From assembly GCA_026991575.1 (NCBI GenBank), contig JALXBF010000118.1, forward strand, positions 62,001 to 126,000: 64,000 nucleotides of DNA. The letters are read 5' to 3'. Each line of letters begins with the position of its first letter. Position 1 is the first letter of the stretch. Source of the DNA: Planctomycetota bacterium. Its GTDB lineage: Bacteria > Planctomycetota > Planctomycetia > JALXBF01. The translations under genes and the position numbers were made by a program. This document shows positions 1 through 9,584 of this stretch, piece after piece. Under the pieces are notes generated by a model that worked only from the letters and a program-made list of their open reading frames with translations, ran no database searches and was not told the origin of the DNA.

Positions 1-1113
1 CCCGATCATCCGCGCAGCGGCCATCGCACGACAGGGTGCCTTACTTGAGCAGGACACCGATCTTCCTGTATGTCCTTAAGGCACGGTTCCGCTCAGCGAC
101 AGTAGCTCTGCGCGTAGTCATACTGAGGTGCCTTAGCCCTGGCAGAGGATGCGAAAACGGATGCCATGTCCGGAAGACGCTGGTCGGGAGGTTTGGTTAG
201 CGCTCATGCGGTGTACCATCGAGACAAGCTGCCATCCGATTTGCTGGCTGGTCAACTCGCATCCAGAAGCAATGCCTGCCTTGGCATCTGGCTCGGCACG
301 GATGGGCCAGGCGCGTCAGGGGCTCGGAATGCAGCCCTGGTGACAGCGCCGGTAGCGCTCGACCCAGGGTACCTGGTCGTCATTACGACAGAAAGTGGGA
401 TACGTGTGGGGCCTGAGATGGTCCTACCGGAAAACCGTTACAGCGTCGTGCCAGGGCTGGCGCGCGCCACGTGGCACACGACAATTGTAGCAGGAATGTT
501 GCTTGCAGCATGCCAGCGGTTCCAGTTCACAACGACGGCGTTTGTGGTGCCAGGTACACTGGTTAGACCTACGTCGCTTGCCTATCGACGAAGCGCGGTC
601 ACGCCGTCAATGTGGTACGCATCGTTCTTGTTGGCTCTCCTACGCATGAAGCCAGTCCATATGAGGGCAACTTCCCGTCGCATCCCGGATCGCCTACGCT
701 GCATGAGCGTGGGCACGGCTGGCCAAGTGTCCGACCTGGGGGAGTTGCAGGCATAAGGAGCCTGTGCGTGGTGGCTCGTCGCATGCAGACTACTGCGTGG
801 TCCCAACAGTTTGTGGAAGGGCGACATTCCGGGACGGGGACAGGCCCTCGTTGGGCACAGAGTGTGTGTCTGTGCTTTGCGTCATGCGGCGGTCTTCAAG
901 ACTTCCAGTCCACGGCGGGTTAACCATGATGCTGGCCCGTAGTGAGGCGAGGCACCAACAGGGCGGTGTTCGCTGTGATTGGGCGTCGGCGCGCTTTCAG
1001 CTGGGCGCCGTCGCACGGATGCCGTCAACGATGCTTAGCCTATTCGTGCGTAGAGTTTCGGGAGGGTGGGGCATATCCGTGGCATGATTGGGCATTCTCC
1101 GAGAACTGCCCGT
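1..1113. other. Gene-free stretch at the left window edge
   Basis: No reading frame here has a recognisable domain, a good ribosome binding site or a coding-like composition. The open frames present overlap each other on both strands and look random. I see no tRNA-like TPsiC arm, no repeat array and no transposase. It may contain the promoter side of a neighbour outside the window. The following gene (PEP-CTERM, minus strand) ends at 1114, so this stretch lies downstream of it. Confidence 0.5.
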
Positions 1114-1890
1114 TCATGCGGCGGGCCGGTGCACGCGGCGGCGGCGGTGGCAGCGGATGGCCCAGGCCGCGGGAAGCAAGGCCCACAGCAGCACGCTCGA
1201 AGGCTCAGGATTCACGTAGAACTTCACGTCCGCGAAGTGGCCGCGACCGGTGTCCGGGCTCGAACCAGCTCCCCAGAACACGTACGTGCCGCTGTACGAG
1301 AAGCCTTTGTAACCGCTGTGCAGCAACGACCCGTTCACGTACAGGTCGGCCTCAGCCCGGACCGGATCGTAAATCAGTTCGTAAAGGTTGTACTGTCCGC
1401 CGAGTCCGGTTAACGTGTAGTCCACAGAAGGCCCGCTGGGGCCGCCATACAGGCGGACGATCGGATCACCGCCTGTTGTCGTGCCAAAATGTAGCTGCCA
1501 ACTCTTCGTTCCATCCCGGTACAGCACCATGGGAGATCCGCCCGCGGTACCCGAGCCCGATAGCACCCGTATGTACGCACTCAGCTTCCACCCGTAAACG
1601 TTCCCAAGAGCCACCAGCGTTGCCGAAACTGGTGCCGAGTAGCCGCCCAGATCGCCCAGGGCAGTCCCAGTGTCGTATACGTACCAGGCGTCGATTCCCG
1701 TGCCCAGATCGTTCACGACGGGCCCGGCGGTTACCGCTGCTGAGCCGAAATACACCTGAGTCCAGCCTTCGGTGAGCGGATCAGTTGCGCCGGAGTGCGC
1801 TGCGACCAGAATCGAACCACCGTAGACCTGAGGGGCAAGAAAAAGCGGTAGGAGGAACCAAGCACCGAAGAGCAACCGACGTCCGCGCAT
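1114..1890 (-). CDS. PEP-CTERM sorting domain protein, LamG-like
   Basis: Predicted secreted or surface-anchored protein of 258 residues. It begins with a signal peptide (charged MRGRRL, a hydrophobic run to about residue 22, then AQ/YGG-type cleavage region). The middle has the beta-rich, Gly/Tyr/Asp-rich look of a LamG/concanavalin-like jelly roll (for example VDYTLTGLGGQYNLYELIYD). The C-terminus carries the sorting signal: NPEPSSVLLW, a hydrophobic segment, then an Arg/His-rich tail (RCHRRRR). In known systems such tails are processed by an exosortase together with exopolysaccharide export, which fits the glycan genes elsewhere in the window. ATG at 1890 is preferred over GTG at 1893 because GGAGAG lies 8 nt upstream. 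The exact ligand is unknown. Confidence 0.85.
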   Translation of the reverse strand: MRGRRLLFGAWFLLPLFLAPQVYGGSILVAAHSGATDPLTEGWTQVYFGSAAVTAGPVVNDLGTGIDAWYVYDTGTALGDLGGYSAPVSATLVALGNVYGWKLSAYIRVLSGSGTAGGSPMVLYRDGTKSWQLHFGTTTGGDPIVRLYGGPSGPSVDYTLTGLGGQYNLYELIYDPVRAEADLYVNGSLLHSGYKGFSYSGTYVFWGAGSSPDTGRGHFADVKFYVNPEPSSVLLWALLPAAWAIRCHRRRRVHRPAA

Positions 1891-2550
1891 CACACCGACT
1901 CTCCGTCGGCGTCGGGCAGCGGTCCCATCTGCGACATTATCCTATCGACAAGGCGGCTGCCCCGGCAAGCCGAAACGCACCCGGGGTGTGTTCCAGCCTT
2001 TGCAGCACAGCGGGGCCGCCGGGGCAGTGCCTCGGCGTCGCACCGTGTCATGGGGTGGGGTGGGAACCGGCGGGGTGTTGGTCGCGTGGCAAGCGGGAGC
2101 CGGACCAATCAGGCAGCCTATTTCGGCGGACCCGGGCGGCTTCACGCCCACCCCGCCGCAGGTTGATTGGATGGCGCCGTGGTATCCTCGCGGATCTCTT
2201 CTTGTCCTGCCGCCGCGGGCGCAGGCCGCGGCGGCAGGACAGCGCTCGAGAGCCGTGCCGCGGGAGGGCGCGGCCGCAGCACGGCGCCAACAGTTTTTGT
2301 TCCGCTGCGCTATCCAATCAACCTTGTGGGGGGCAAAGACCCCCCAGCCGCCCATTCGAGCAAGCGACGCTTGATCTGCCTGAGAGTTCTCGAAATGGCC
2401 GCGTGCCGTGGGTAGCGCCGCCACGGCCGTCTCGCCGACACACAGTCAGCGGTCCACGGGCAGAGTCGCTCCCGAAGCTGGAACGCTTCTCCGGAGCAGT
2501 GGAATGATCGAGCCCGTGCACTTTGGCGGAGGATCGGTGCGCGCGCGGCG
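1891..2550. other. Long spacer with nested inverted repeats
   Basis: No credible gene is visible in these 660 bases. The right half (about 2068-2324) is dominated by paired inverted repeats, described as a separate entry. The spacer lies between the starts and ends of two minus-strand genes: the PEP-CTERM gene starts on its left and the last gene of the prkA operon ends on its right. It should therefore contain both that operon's terminator and the PEP-CTERM promoter. Confidence 0.5.
2068..2324. repeat. Nested inverted repeats (hairpin or MITE-like element)
   Basis: Four pairs of inverted repeats are stacked here. The outer pair of the main element is an 18-base arm at 2160-2177 (AGGTTGATTGGATGGCGC) matched by 2307-2324 in reverse complement with one mismatch. 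Inside it, 2172-2180 pairs with 2281-2289 (9 of 9) and 2204-2218 pairs with 2226-2240 (15 of 15, 7-nt loop). To the left, 2068-2077 pairs with 2149-2158 (10 of 10). The 165-bp span with terminal inverted repeats resembles a MITE, but I see no flanking target duplication and no second copy in the window. A structured RNA or a terminator complex are alternatives. Confidence 0.55.
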
Positions 2551-3027
2551 TCAGGGCGCTGTGTCGTCGAGGTCGTCGATCAGGCGCCTGAGCTGATCGT
2601 GGGTGAAGTTCATTGGTTGCGGCGAGCGTTTCCTCGTGCTGCGGTCATAGCGGTACCGTCTGAGGGTGGCCCGGCCGGCGGGGCCGTGCACATGGGCTTC
2701 GTAGTATTCCGGGCCTTGAGCGGTTTGGGCTGGAGGGCGGCTGCGAACAATGGCTTCGTTGGCCTGGTCGTCGGTCTCGATTACCTCGACAGGCTCCAGC
2801 AGATACCGGGCGCGACGCGCGAACTCGTCTGCCCAGCGCCGCGCCTGCCCGTTTTCCAACGGGGTCGATCTCGTTGCTTCGACTTCGTCGACGGCGGCCC
2901 CGATGCCTTCGACACGGCGCGCCTTGACCCGCACCTGAGTCCGCCTGCCGTGGACCGTGATATCCACGGGTCCGCCACTGCGTGCCGCTTGCTTCAGCCG
3001 CTCCACGGCACGCGCTCCCACCGTCAT
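2551..3027 (-). CDS. Hypothetical protein, last gene of prkA-spoVR operon
   Basis: Unrecognised, soluble, charged protein of 158 residues with no signal peptide or membrane segment. An N-terminal basic region (RAVERLKQAARSG, then HGRRTQVRVKARRV) is followed by a mixed alpha/beta stretch and an acidic end (LIDDLDD). Its ATG overlaps the spoVR stop by 4 nt and is preceded by GGAGG 6 nt upstream, so it is translationally coupled to spoVR. The position implies a role with the PrkA/YeaH/SpoVR stress module. No function is assigned. Confidence 0.75.
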   Translation of the reverse strand: MTVGARAVERLKQAARSGGPVDITVHGRRTQVRVKARRVEGIGAAVDEVEATRSTPLENGQARRWADEFARRARYLLEPVEVIETDDQANEAIVRSRPPAQTAQGPEYYEAHVHGPAGRATLRRYRYDRSTRKRSPQPMNFTHDQLRRLIDDLDDTAP

Positions 3028-4544
3028 GACGCTCCTCCAAGGATCCGTTTGCGGTGCTCGTTACCGTCGTAGCACAGCAGCACACGACGATCGTCGATGA
3101 TGGTTTCTAGGTAAACGGGCCGGGTCCACAGTTTGAAGACGTTTTGCAGCGTTGCACGGGCGTAGGGAATGTCCAGGTCTACACCAGCGTAACGGTGCCA
3201 CAAGTACAGTTCGCCCCGGTTCTCGTAATTGCCATCCATCACATAAATGGCAGGCCGGCCCAGGTTCGTCAGGCTGAACAGCAGGCGCTCCTTGATCTTT
3301 TTGAACTGACGGCTTTCGATGACATACTGTTCACGGTCCTCGTCATACCGGTAAGCGAACAGGCGATGGCGTTCGCAGAACTCAGGGGTCAAGAACTCAT
3401 CGATGAACGTCACATCGTTATAGATCCGTCGCACTTCGAAGATCTTTTGGCGGCCGAGTCCGAGTTTCTTGTCCCAGTTGCGTCGTGCCTGCCAATCGTC
3501 ACACGCATCATAGTCGGGACCAAACTTCCCTGTGTCCCAGCGGTGTTCGATGTCACGGAACAGTTCGAGTCCGAGCTTGTATGGGTTGAGTCGACCGGGA
3601 TGCATGGCGACCGTGCCGGAGTGGTGGTCCGCGTAATCTACGACTTCCGCGTCACGCAGGCCTTTCTGGGTCATGATCGTCGAGTGCCAGTACGATGCCC
3701 ATCCTTCGTTCATGATTTTGGTCTGGGCCTGAGGGGCGAAGTAGTATGCCTCGGCGCGGATGATCTGCAGGACTTCACGCTGCCAGTCGGCCAGCGGGGC
3801 GTACTCGAGCAGGAAGAGCAGAAGGTCTTTTTCGGGCTGTTCGGGTAGGCGTGCCGGAGATGCTGCTGCTGCCTTCTCCGGATCTTCTGCGTCGTCGTTC
3901 TCCTCCCGCGGGCGCGGGTTGATGAACGGGTCCATGTACGACTTGCTGGGCAGCTTGCCTGGCTGACTGCCAGTGTTGTCTTCCTCTTCCTCTTCTCGCC
4001 CCGGACGCAGGGGGCGCCGCCGAATGAACGGGCTGTGGATGTCAATCTGATCTTCGAGCGACAGGCAAGTGTCGATGAACGCCTCCACGCGGTCGACGCC
4101 CTGCCTGTTCATGATTTCGCGGATGCGAACCGCATGGTTCGCCATCTGATCGATCATCTTGCGGTTGGTGCGGGAAAACCAGATGTTGTTCTTGAAGAAG
4201 TCGCAATGGGCGTAGACATGGGCCATGACGAGTCGCTGATCGGTGAGGCTATTGGAGGCGAGCAGGTAGGCGTAGCAGGGATCGTTGTTGATGACCAGTT
4301 CGTAGATGCGGTGCAGGCCGTACGCGTAGCTTTTCGAGAGCCGCTCATACTCCATGCCCCACCGCCAGTGGGGGTAGCGGACCGGGAAGCCGCCGTAGGC
4401 GGCGATCTGGTTCATTTCGCGGTAGTTGACCAGTTCGAACACGACCGGGAAGAAGTCGAGACCGAAGGAGCGGGCGTGCTGCTCCATCTCGCGTTGTGCT
4501 TCCCTCAGTTCCGGAGGGAATGGTCGTCGCATGGGCCGGGACAT
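3024..4544 (-). CDS. spoVR: SpoVR family protein
   Basis: 506-residue member of the SpoVR/YcgB family, close to the usual family length. The family was named for a Bacillus spore-cortex mutant, but it is widespread in non-sporulating bacteria together with PrkA and YeaH, and its biochemical activity is not settled. Characteristic stretches are YEAHWRWG-like text near residue 55-75 ([20 protein letters not shown]) and the central [13 protein letters not shown] segment. Two acidic, low-complexity inserts (about residues 180-240) separate the conserved blocks. GGAGG lies 6 nt before the ATG. It sits 24 nt after the DUF444 gene, clearly in one operon. Confidence 0.93.
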   Translation of the reverse strand: MSRPMRRPFPPELREAQREMEQHARSFGLDFFPVVFELVNYREMNQIAAYGGFPVRYPHWRWGMEYERLSKSYAYGLHRIYELVINNDPCYAYLLASNSLTDQRLVMAHVYAHCDFFKNNIWFSRTNRKMIDQMANHAVRIREIMNRQGVDRVEAFIDTCLSLEDQIDIHSPFIRRRPLRPGREEEEEDNTGSQPGKLPSKSYMDPFINPRPREENDDAEDPEKAAAASPARLPEQPEKDLLLFLLEYAPLADWQREVLQIIRAEAYYFAPQAQTKIMNEGWASYWHSTIMTQKGLRDAEVVDYADHHSGTVAMHPGRLNPYKLGLELFRDIEHRWDTGKFGPDYDACDDWQARRNWDKKLGLGRQKIFEVRRIYNDVTFIDEFLTPEFCERHRLFAYRYDEDREQYVIESRQFKKIKERLLFSLTNLGRPAIYVMDGNYENRGELYLWHRYAGVDLDIPYARATLQNVFKLWTRPVYLETIIDDRRVLLCYDGNEHRKRILGGAS

Positions 4545-4568
4545 GGCGGTCCTCCAGCGGTGCGCGCG

Positions 4569-5672
4569 TCAGCGTCCCTTGCCCAGGAACACTTTCAGTG
4601 CGTCGTAGATGTTCTCTCGATCGCGAATCTCGGCTAGAGCGACGTTTTCCGCTTCGCCCACGGCTTCCTCCAGGTAATGCAGGAACAACCCACTGCCGTA
4701 CGGGCTCTCGACTTGCCCGTAGCAGAACAGGTTGCACGCGGGCAGCAAGTCCTCCTTCACGATGCGAATGGCATCGTTGTTGTCTTCTCCCCAGTTGTCG
4801 CCGTCGGAAAAGTGGAACGCGTAGATGTTCCACTCTTCGGGCGGGAAGTTCTGGCGAATCAGTTGGGCACAGAGCCGGTAGGCCGACGAAATCTTTGTGC
4901 CGCCACTTTCTCGAATGTGATAGAACGTCTCGCGATCAACCTCTGCCGCTTCCGCATCGTGTACGATGTAGCGGACCTCGACCCCCTTGTAGTGGGCTCG
5001 CAGCCAGGTGTCGATCCAGAAGGCGGTGATCCGGACAATCTCTTTCTGGTCGTCGGTCATCGATCCGGACACATCCATCATGTAGATGATGACAGCGTTA
5101 GCCTCGGGTTGTTGGATCCATTTCCGTGCCCGGTAGCGCTTGTCTTCTGGGAAAGGAACGATCTTGGGGCGCTGTGGGTCGTACTCTCCGGAGGCGATCG
5201 TGCGGCGTAATGCCTGCTTGAGCGTGCGTTTCATGTGCCGCAGCGACTCCGGGCCGGTCTGGCGGATGCTCGTGTATCGCGGGGACTGCTCGACGATGTT
5301 CTTCTTGCCCTTCGGCTCAATGCGGGGCAGTTCGAGTTCCTCGCCCAGCATCTGGGCAAGTTCCTCCAGTTCGATCTCCACTTCCAGGACGTGCTTGCCT
5401 GGCTCCTGGCCCGCCTCGCCGCTGCCGCCGTCGCCGGGGGCGGTTCCGATCGGGTCACCGACGTCACCATCCCCCTGACCCACCCCCCCATTGCCGCGGT
5501 TGCCATGACGGAAGTGGGGGATGTCGATCTGGGGGACCGGGATGGTGACCACGTGGCGGCCGTGTCGCCCGATCAGTTCCTCACGTGTCAAGTATTTGCG
5601 AAGGTTCTGGCGGATCTTGCCCCGCACGATCTCGCGGAAGCGCGCGTTGTCACGTTCGATCCGCTGAATCAC
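4569..5672 (-). CDS. yeaH: DUF444 (YeaH/YhbH) family protein with VWA-like fold
   Basis: 367-residue protein of the DUF444 family. Partner genes in other bacteria are prkA and spoVR, as here. The N-terminal third is basic and Gly-rich (residues about 60-95 hold a Gly/Asn/Asp linker). The C-terminal half holds a von Willebrand A-like domain with the MIDAS motif DVSGSM (near residue 200) and the later SDGDNWGEDN. GTG start at 5672 has AGGTGA just upstream. The gene lies 39 nt after prkA. In enterobacteria yeaG-yeaH responds to stress and nitrogen starvation; that role is carried over by analogy only. Confidence 0.92.
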   Translation of the reverse strand: MIQRIERDNARFREIVRGKIRQNLRKYLTREELIGRHGRHVVTIPVPQIDIPHFRHGNRGNGGVGQGDGDVGDPIGTAPGDGGSGEAGQEPGKHVLEVEIELEELAQMLGEELELPRIEPKGKKNIVEQSPRYTSIRQTGPESLRHMKRTLKQALRRTIASGEYDPQRPKIVPFPEDKRYRARKWIQQPEANAVIIYMMDVSGSMTDDQKEIVRITAFWIDTWLRAHYKGVEVRYIVHDAEAAEVDRETFYHIRESGGTKISSAYRLCAQLIRQNFPPEEWNIYAFHFSDGDNWGEDNNDAIRIVKEDLLPACNLFCYGQVESPYGSGLFLHYLEEAVGEAENVALAEIRDRENIYDALKVFLGKGR

Positions 5673-5711
5673 GAGTCACCTGCCCCGATGACCTGCGTCT
5701 TGCCCAAGGGG

Positions 5712-7763
5712 CTATTTGCGCGAGTCACCGCGTGCAAAGATGCTGGCTACGAAGCTAAGCACGTCCGAAGCACACACCTCACAGTAGCCGTAGTTGCGGA
5801 TGAGCCTTCCTTTGACGATGTCGATCTTCTCCTGAGTTGCTTCGTCGACCACGCCGGTCAGCAGACTGGTCAGCTTGATGGTGTCCTTCTGGTCCTCGAA
5901 CAGCTTCAGCTCGAGTGCCTTGTGCAGCCGCTCGTTCGTGCGGTAGTCGAATTGTTTGCCGTCCAGTGCCAGGGCCCCGATGTAGTTCATGATCTCGCGC
6001 CGGAAATCGTCCTTGCGACTCTCCGGAATGTCGATCTTCTCTTCGATCGACCGCATCAACCGCTCGTCCGGTTCTTCAAGCTGACCGGTGTACTTGTTGC
6101 GCACCTTCTCGCGCAGCGTGTACGCCCGTACGTGGTCGATGTAGTTAGCACACAGCCGCGCGAGGGCTTCCTCGTCGGCTGCGATCGCCCGCTGCACCTC
6201 GTTCTTCACGATGTTCTCGTACTCCTCCTTAACCACCTGGATCAGCTGGCGGCATTCCTGACGCTGCTCCTCGTGCGTGATGAGCGCATGGTGCTTCAGG
6301 CCGTCTTCCAGCTCATTCAGCACCATGAACGGATTGATGCAGCGTTCCTCAGGGTGTGCTACGAGCGCATTGGAGATCTTGTCCTGGACGTATCGGGGCG
6401 AAATCCCCTTCATGCCCTCCCGAGGCGCTTCCTCGCGAAGCTCTTCGATCATGTCCTCCGTGAAGCCAGGCAGCATCTTGCCGTCATACAGGCGCAGCTT
6501 CTGGAGCCTGGTGATGTTGCCCCGCTTGGGATCCTCCAGCCTTGTGAGCACAGCCCACATGGCGGCCATCTCCAGAGTGTGCGGCGCGATGTGCTTGCCC
6601 CGAACGGTCTTCTCGTTGAAGTACTTTTCGTAGATCTTGATTTCGTCCGATAAGCGGGTCACGTACGGGATGTCGATCTTGATCGTCCGGTCCCGAAGCG
6701 CTTCCATGAACTCATTGGATTGCAGCTTCCGGTACTCAGGCTCATTTGTATGCCCGATGATCACCTCGTCGATGTCCGTCTGAGGGAACTTTTTGGGCTT
6801 GATCTTGTGCTCCTGTGATGCACCGAGCAGGTCGTACAGGAAGGCAACGTCCAGCTTCAGAACCTCGACAAACTCAATCAGGCCACGGTTGGCCACGTTG
6901 AACTCACCGTCGAAGTTGAACGCGCGCGGGTCGGAATCACAGCCGTACTCGGCGATCTTGCGATAGTTAATGTCGCCGGTCAGCTCGGTCGAGTCTTGGT
7001 TCTTCTCGTCCTTCGGTTGGAACGTGCCAATGCCGACGCGGTCCTGCTCGGAAAGCAGTAGTCGATACACGCGCACGTCCTGGATGACCTTCAGCCAGTC
7101 GCCATGGTACTTCCGTAACCGTTCGGAGAACATCCGCCGGCAGAACGGGCAGAGATCACCTTCAATGACCACGTGGAAGTCGTCCGGCCCTCGGCCTTCA
7201 TTCAACCAGGCAAGGACCTGCGGCCGCATCTCCGTGGGAACCAGGTGCAGCGGTTCCTCGTGCATCGGACAAGGGGCAAAGTCCCGGCCGTCACCCGGAT
7301 CACGCCAACCAAACGTATACAGAGCCCCCTCGTCAGTGCGGCTGTAGCGTTCCAATCCTTTCTTCAGCAATCGAACAATCGTGCTCTTGGAGCTGCCAAC
7401 CGGGCCATGCAACAGCAACACACGCCGCTCAGGGCCCAGCCGTAGAGCGGCCGACTTGAGCACGTTGACGAGCTCTTGCAGCGGACGCTCAAGCCCGAAA
7501 ATAGCGTCCTGACCGCCGTCATCCGGGTCGTCGAAGAAGCGGTATCGGATCAGCTTCTGTTTGCCGATTCGGATCTCCTCGGTGCCATAGGAGAGGATCA
7601 TGTCGTACAGCCGCTGGAAGGCCGTCCGGGTGACTTCCGGACGCCGCCGCACGATCTCCAGATACTCTTCGAACGTCCCCTCCCAGTACTGCCGCGCGTG
7701 GGCCTCGCGCTGCTGCTCACTAAGGCGCTGCAAGAACGCACGGGTGTCGGTCACGCTGCTCAT
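5712..7763 (-). CDS. prkA: PrkA family serine protein kinase
   Basis: 683-residue PrkA/YeaG protein: an AAA+ type ATPase domain followed by the PrkA C-terminal domain. The P-loop reads [15 protein letters not shown] (about residue 100), the usual PrkA variant of Walker A. A Cys pair (FCRRMF region) and the conserved [12 protein letters not shown] block follow. Literature describes PrkA as a Ser kinase or as an AAA+ protease-like factor, so the activity is debated. I prefer ATG at 7763, which has GGAGG 8 nt upstream, over a GTG 30 nt earlier. It is the first gene of a minus-strand operon with DUF444, spoVR and a 158-residue unknown. Confidence 0.94.
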   Translation of the reverse strand: MSSVTDTRAFLQRLSEQQREAHARQYWEGTFEEYLEIVRRRPEVTRTAFQRLYDMILSYGTEEIRIGKQKLIRYRFFDDPDDGGQDAIFGLERPLQELVNVLKSAALRLGPERRVLLLHGPVGSSKSTIVRLLKKGLERYSRTDEGALYTFGWRDPGDGRDFAPCPMHEEPLHLVPTEMRPQVLAWLNEGRGPDDFHVVIEGDLCPFCRRMFSERLRKYHGDWLKVIQDVRVYRLLLSEQDRVGIGTFQPKDEKNQDSTELTGDINYRKIAEYGCDSDPRAFNFDGEFNVANRGLIEFVEVLKLDVAFLYDLLGASQEHKIKPKKFPQTDIDEVIIGHTNEPEYRKLQSNEFMEALRDRTIKIDIPYVTRLSDEIKIYEKYFNEKTVRGKHIAPHTLEMAAMWAVLTRLEDPKRGNITRLQKLRLYDGKMLPGFTEDMIEELREEAPREGMKGISPRYVQDKISNALVAHPEERCINPFMVLNELEDGLKHHALITHEEQRQECRQLIQVVKEEYENIVKNEVQRAIAADEEALARLCANYIDHVRAYTLREKVRNKYTGQLEEPDERLMRSIEEKIDIPESRKDDFRREIMNYIGALALDGKQFDYRTNERLHKALELKLFEDQKDTIKLTSLLTGVVDEATQEKIDIVKGRLIRNYGYCEVCASDVLSFVASIFARGDSRK

Positions 7764-8458
7764 GAACCTCGCCTCCCGCCAGGACCGGCGCACGCTGCAT
7801 GGCTGGCGCGGTTGTGCCCGTTCTCTGGCTGATTACTGCCCGCTGGTGACTTGATCTCCGAAACTGGAAGCAGCCCCACGGAAGGGTGTGCAATCCCCCC
7901 GGACCGGACGGAGCGGTCTGCCACCTCGGACCCGCTCCACTATCCCGTCTGGCCGCCGCGCTCCAATGTGCTCGTTGCGGCGCCATCGGACGCTGTGCTC
8001 CTGCTGAATTCTACCTTGCACTACGCCGATGTGGTGCTCACGTGTTCACCCGTCGATGACTGTGGGGCAAACGTTTCGCGAGCACCGCAATTCCGGGGAG
8101 GGTCTACACACCACGGGAGGGCAGCCGACATGTGCCTCAAACACACACCCGACGCGGACGACTCTGTGGTGGTCTCGCAACGGTGGGCTCATCCAGGCCT
8201 GCGTTCAGGCCACGGCTGTACGCCGCGGTTTGTTTGCACACGGGATAGCCGTCCCTGCCGGCCAGGACTTCCTGTGGCGTCGGGGAGGCATTCGGCTCAC
8301 CGTAGTGCCTCCCGCTACCTACGACACCTAAATTGTGCACCTCGCCTCGCCTCGCGTCAACACGAATTCCAGCCGAACGCGCTGCACAACACAAACTGCT
8401 CCGAACCACACCGCCGGCCGACCACACGCACGGACGCACGATACGGTACCACGCCCAG
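7764..8458. other. Gene-free spacer upstream of prkA
   Basis: About 700 bases without a supportable gene. It separates the prkA start from the stop of the Gfo/Idh gene, both on the minus strand, so it should hold the promoter of the prkA operon. No clear -35/-10 pair, sigma-54 box or hairpin plus T-run could be identified by eye. Confidence 0.45.
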
Positions 8459-9526
8459 TCACTCCCCGTGCGCTGCGAGCAGCTCGGCCAAGGCCGGGAC
8501 CTGCACCGGGGCGTGCTCTTGCAGACTCCGGGCGACGGCGTCCGTAAACGCCATATAACGCAAGCCGGTGATCGGATCGGTGAAGCGGACCGGAGCGCCG
8601 GAGCGGATTGAGTTGATGAAGTCGGCTTCTACCTGCCAGCCACGCCGCCGCGCGGGAGGAACAGGTAATTCGCGAAATTCACCGCCAGCCTCGGCGACCG
8701 TCACCTCTTCCGTCGTACCAAACCGGCACTGCAACGTGGCTTTGCTTCCATACAGGGTGATCGAAACGCCTGGGCCGCCGTGCGCCACATGGCTCATGTG
8801 GTAGATGCCCATCGCGCCGCCCGGGAAGCGGGCCAGCACATGGACCGCATCCGGCAGCTCCACGGGAACCACCGCTCCGGTCGTCGGGTCTACCCGTTCG
8901 GGTACGAAAGCTTGAGCCTGAGCAAAAACCTCCACCGGGTCGGGCAGCCAGCGGATGAGCGTTTCGTGCAGGATGCCCAGCATCACCATGTTGATGCCGC
9001 TCAGCTCACGCACCTGCCGCCAACTCAGCGGCACCTGCTCATCCGCCCACTGGTCGTTCACCGCGACCACCACCACTTCCCGTAACTTCCCCAGCCTGCC
9101 GCTCTTCAGGTACTCAAGAACCGCATCGTGAATCTCCAGACCGAACGGGCTAGGGACAATCTGCAGTACCAGCTCCGGATGGCGCCGCGCCGCTTCTACC
9201 ATGAGCTGCGCTTCATGCAGAGAGCGTGCCATACGCGCTTCGCACAGCACGTGTTTACCCTGCTCCAGAGCTGCGACTGTGATCGGCGCGTGCAAATAGG
9301 GCCAGGTGCCGATGAGGATCGCGTCGATCTCGGGGTCCCGGACAAGGTCTTGCCATCGCTCATACCGGCGAGGAATGCCGTACTCGGCGGCTGCGCGCTG
9401 GGTCGAAGCAGGCGTACGGTTGCAGACGGCGACGATCTCCACATCGTCGCACCGCTGCAGGCCCGGGACGTGCCGCTCTCGGCAGTTGCGACCGAGCCCC
9501 ACGATCCCGACGCGTATCCGCGCCAT
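8459..9526 (-). CDS. Gfo/Idh/MocA family oxidoreductase
   Basis: 355-residue NAD(P)-dependent sugar or inositol dehydrogenase-like protein. The N-terminal Rossmann fold starts with VGIVGLG (residues 6-12). The conserved EKP catalytic motif of the family is replaced by EAR (residues 96-98, in HVLCEARMA), so the usual catalytic lysine is absent at that site; a subset of family members has this form. The C-terminal substrate domain is complete (HETLIRWLPDPVEV). GGAGG lies 7 nt before the ATG. It follows the FG-GAP selenoprotein gene by 58 nt on the same strand, so the two may be co-transcribed. Substrate unknown. Confidence 0.9.
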   Translation of the reverse strand: MARIRVGIVGLGRNCRERHVPGLQRCDDVEIVAVCNRTPASTQRAAAEYGIPRRYERWQDLVRDPEIDAILIGTWPYLHAPITVAALEQGKHVLCEARMARSLHEAQLMVEAARRHPELVLQIVPSPFGLEIHDAVLEYLKSGRLGKLREVVVVAVNDQWADEQVPLSWRQVRELSGINMVMLGILHETLIRWLPDPVEVFAQAQAFVPERVDPTTGAVVPVELPDAVHVLARFPGGAMGIYHMSHVAHGGPGVSITLYGSKATLQCRFGTTEEVTVAEAGGEFRELPVPPARRRGWQVEADFINSIRSGAPVRFTDPITGLRYMAFTDAVARSLQEHAPVQVPALAELLAAHGE

Positions 9527-9584
9527 CCCATCTCCTCCCTCCGCCCGGAATCACGCCACCGGTTGCCACCCGGCGCCACGTATC

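Noticed and set aside
5235-6653. Plus-strand frame opposite prkA and DUF444
   Set aside because: Antisense to well-supported genes, with no domain match.
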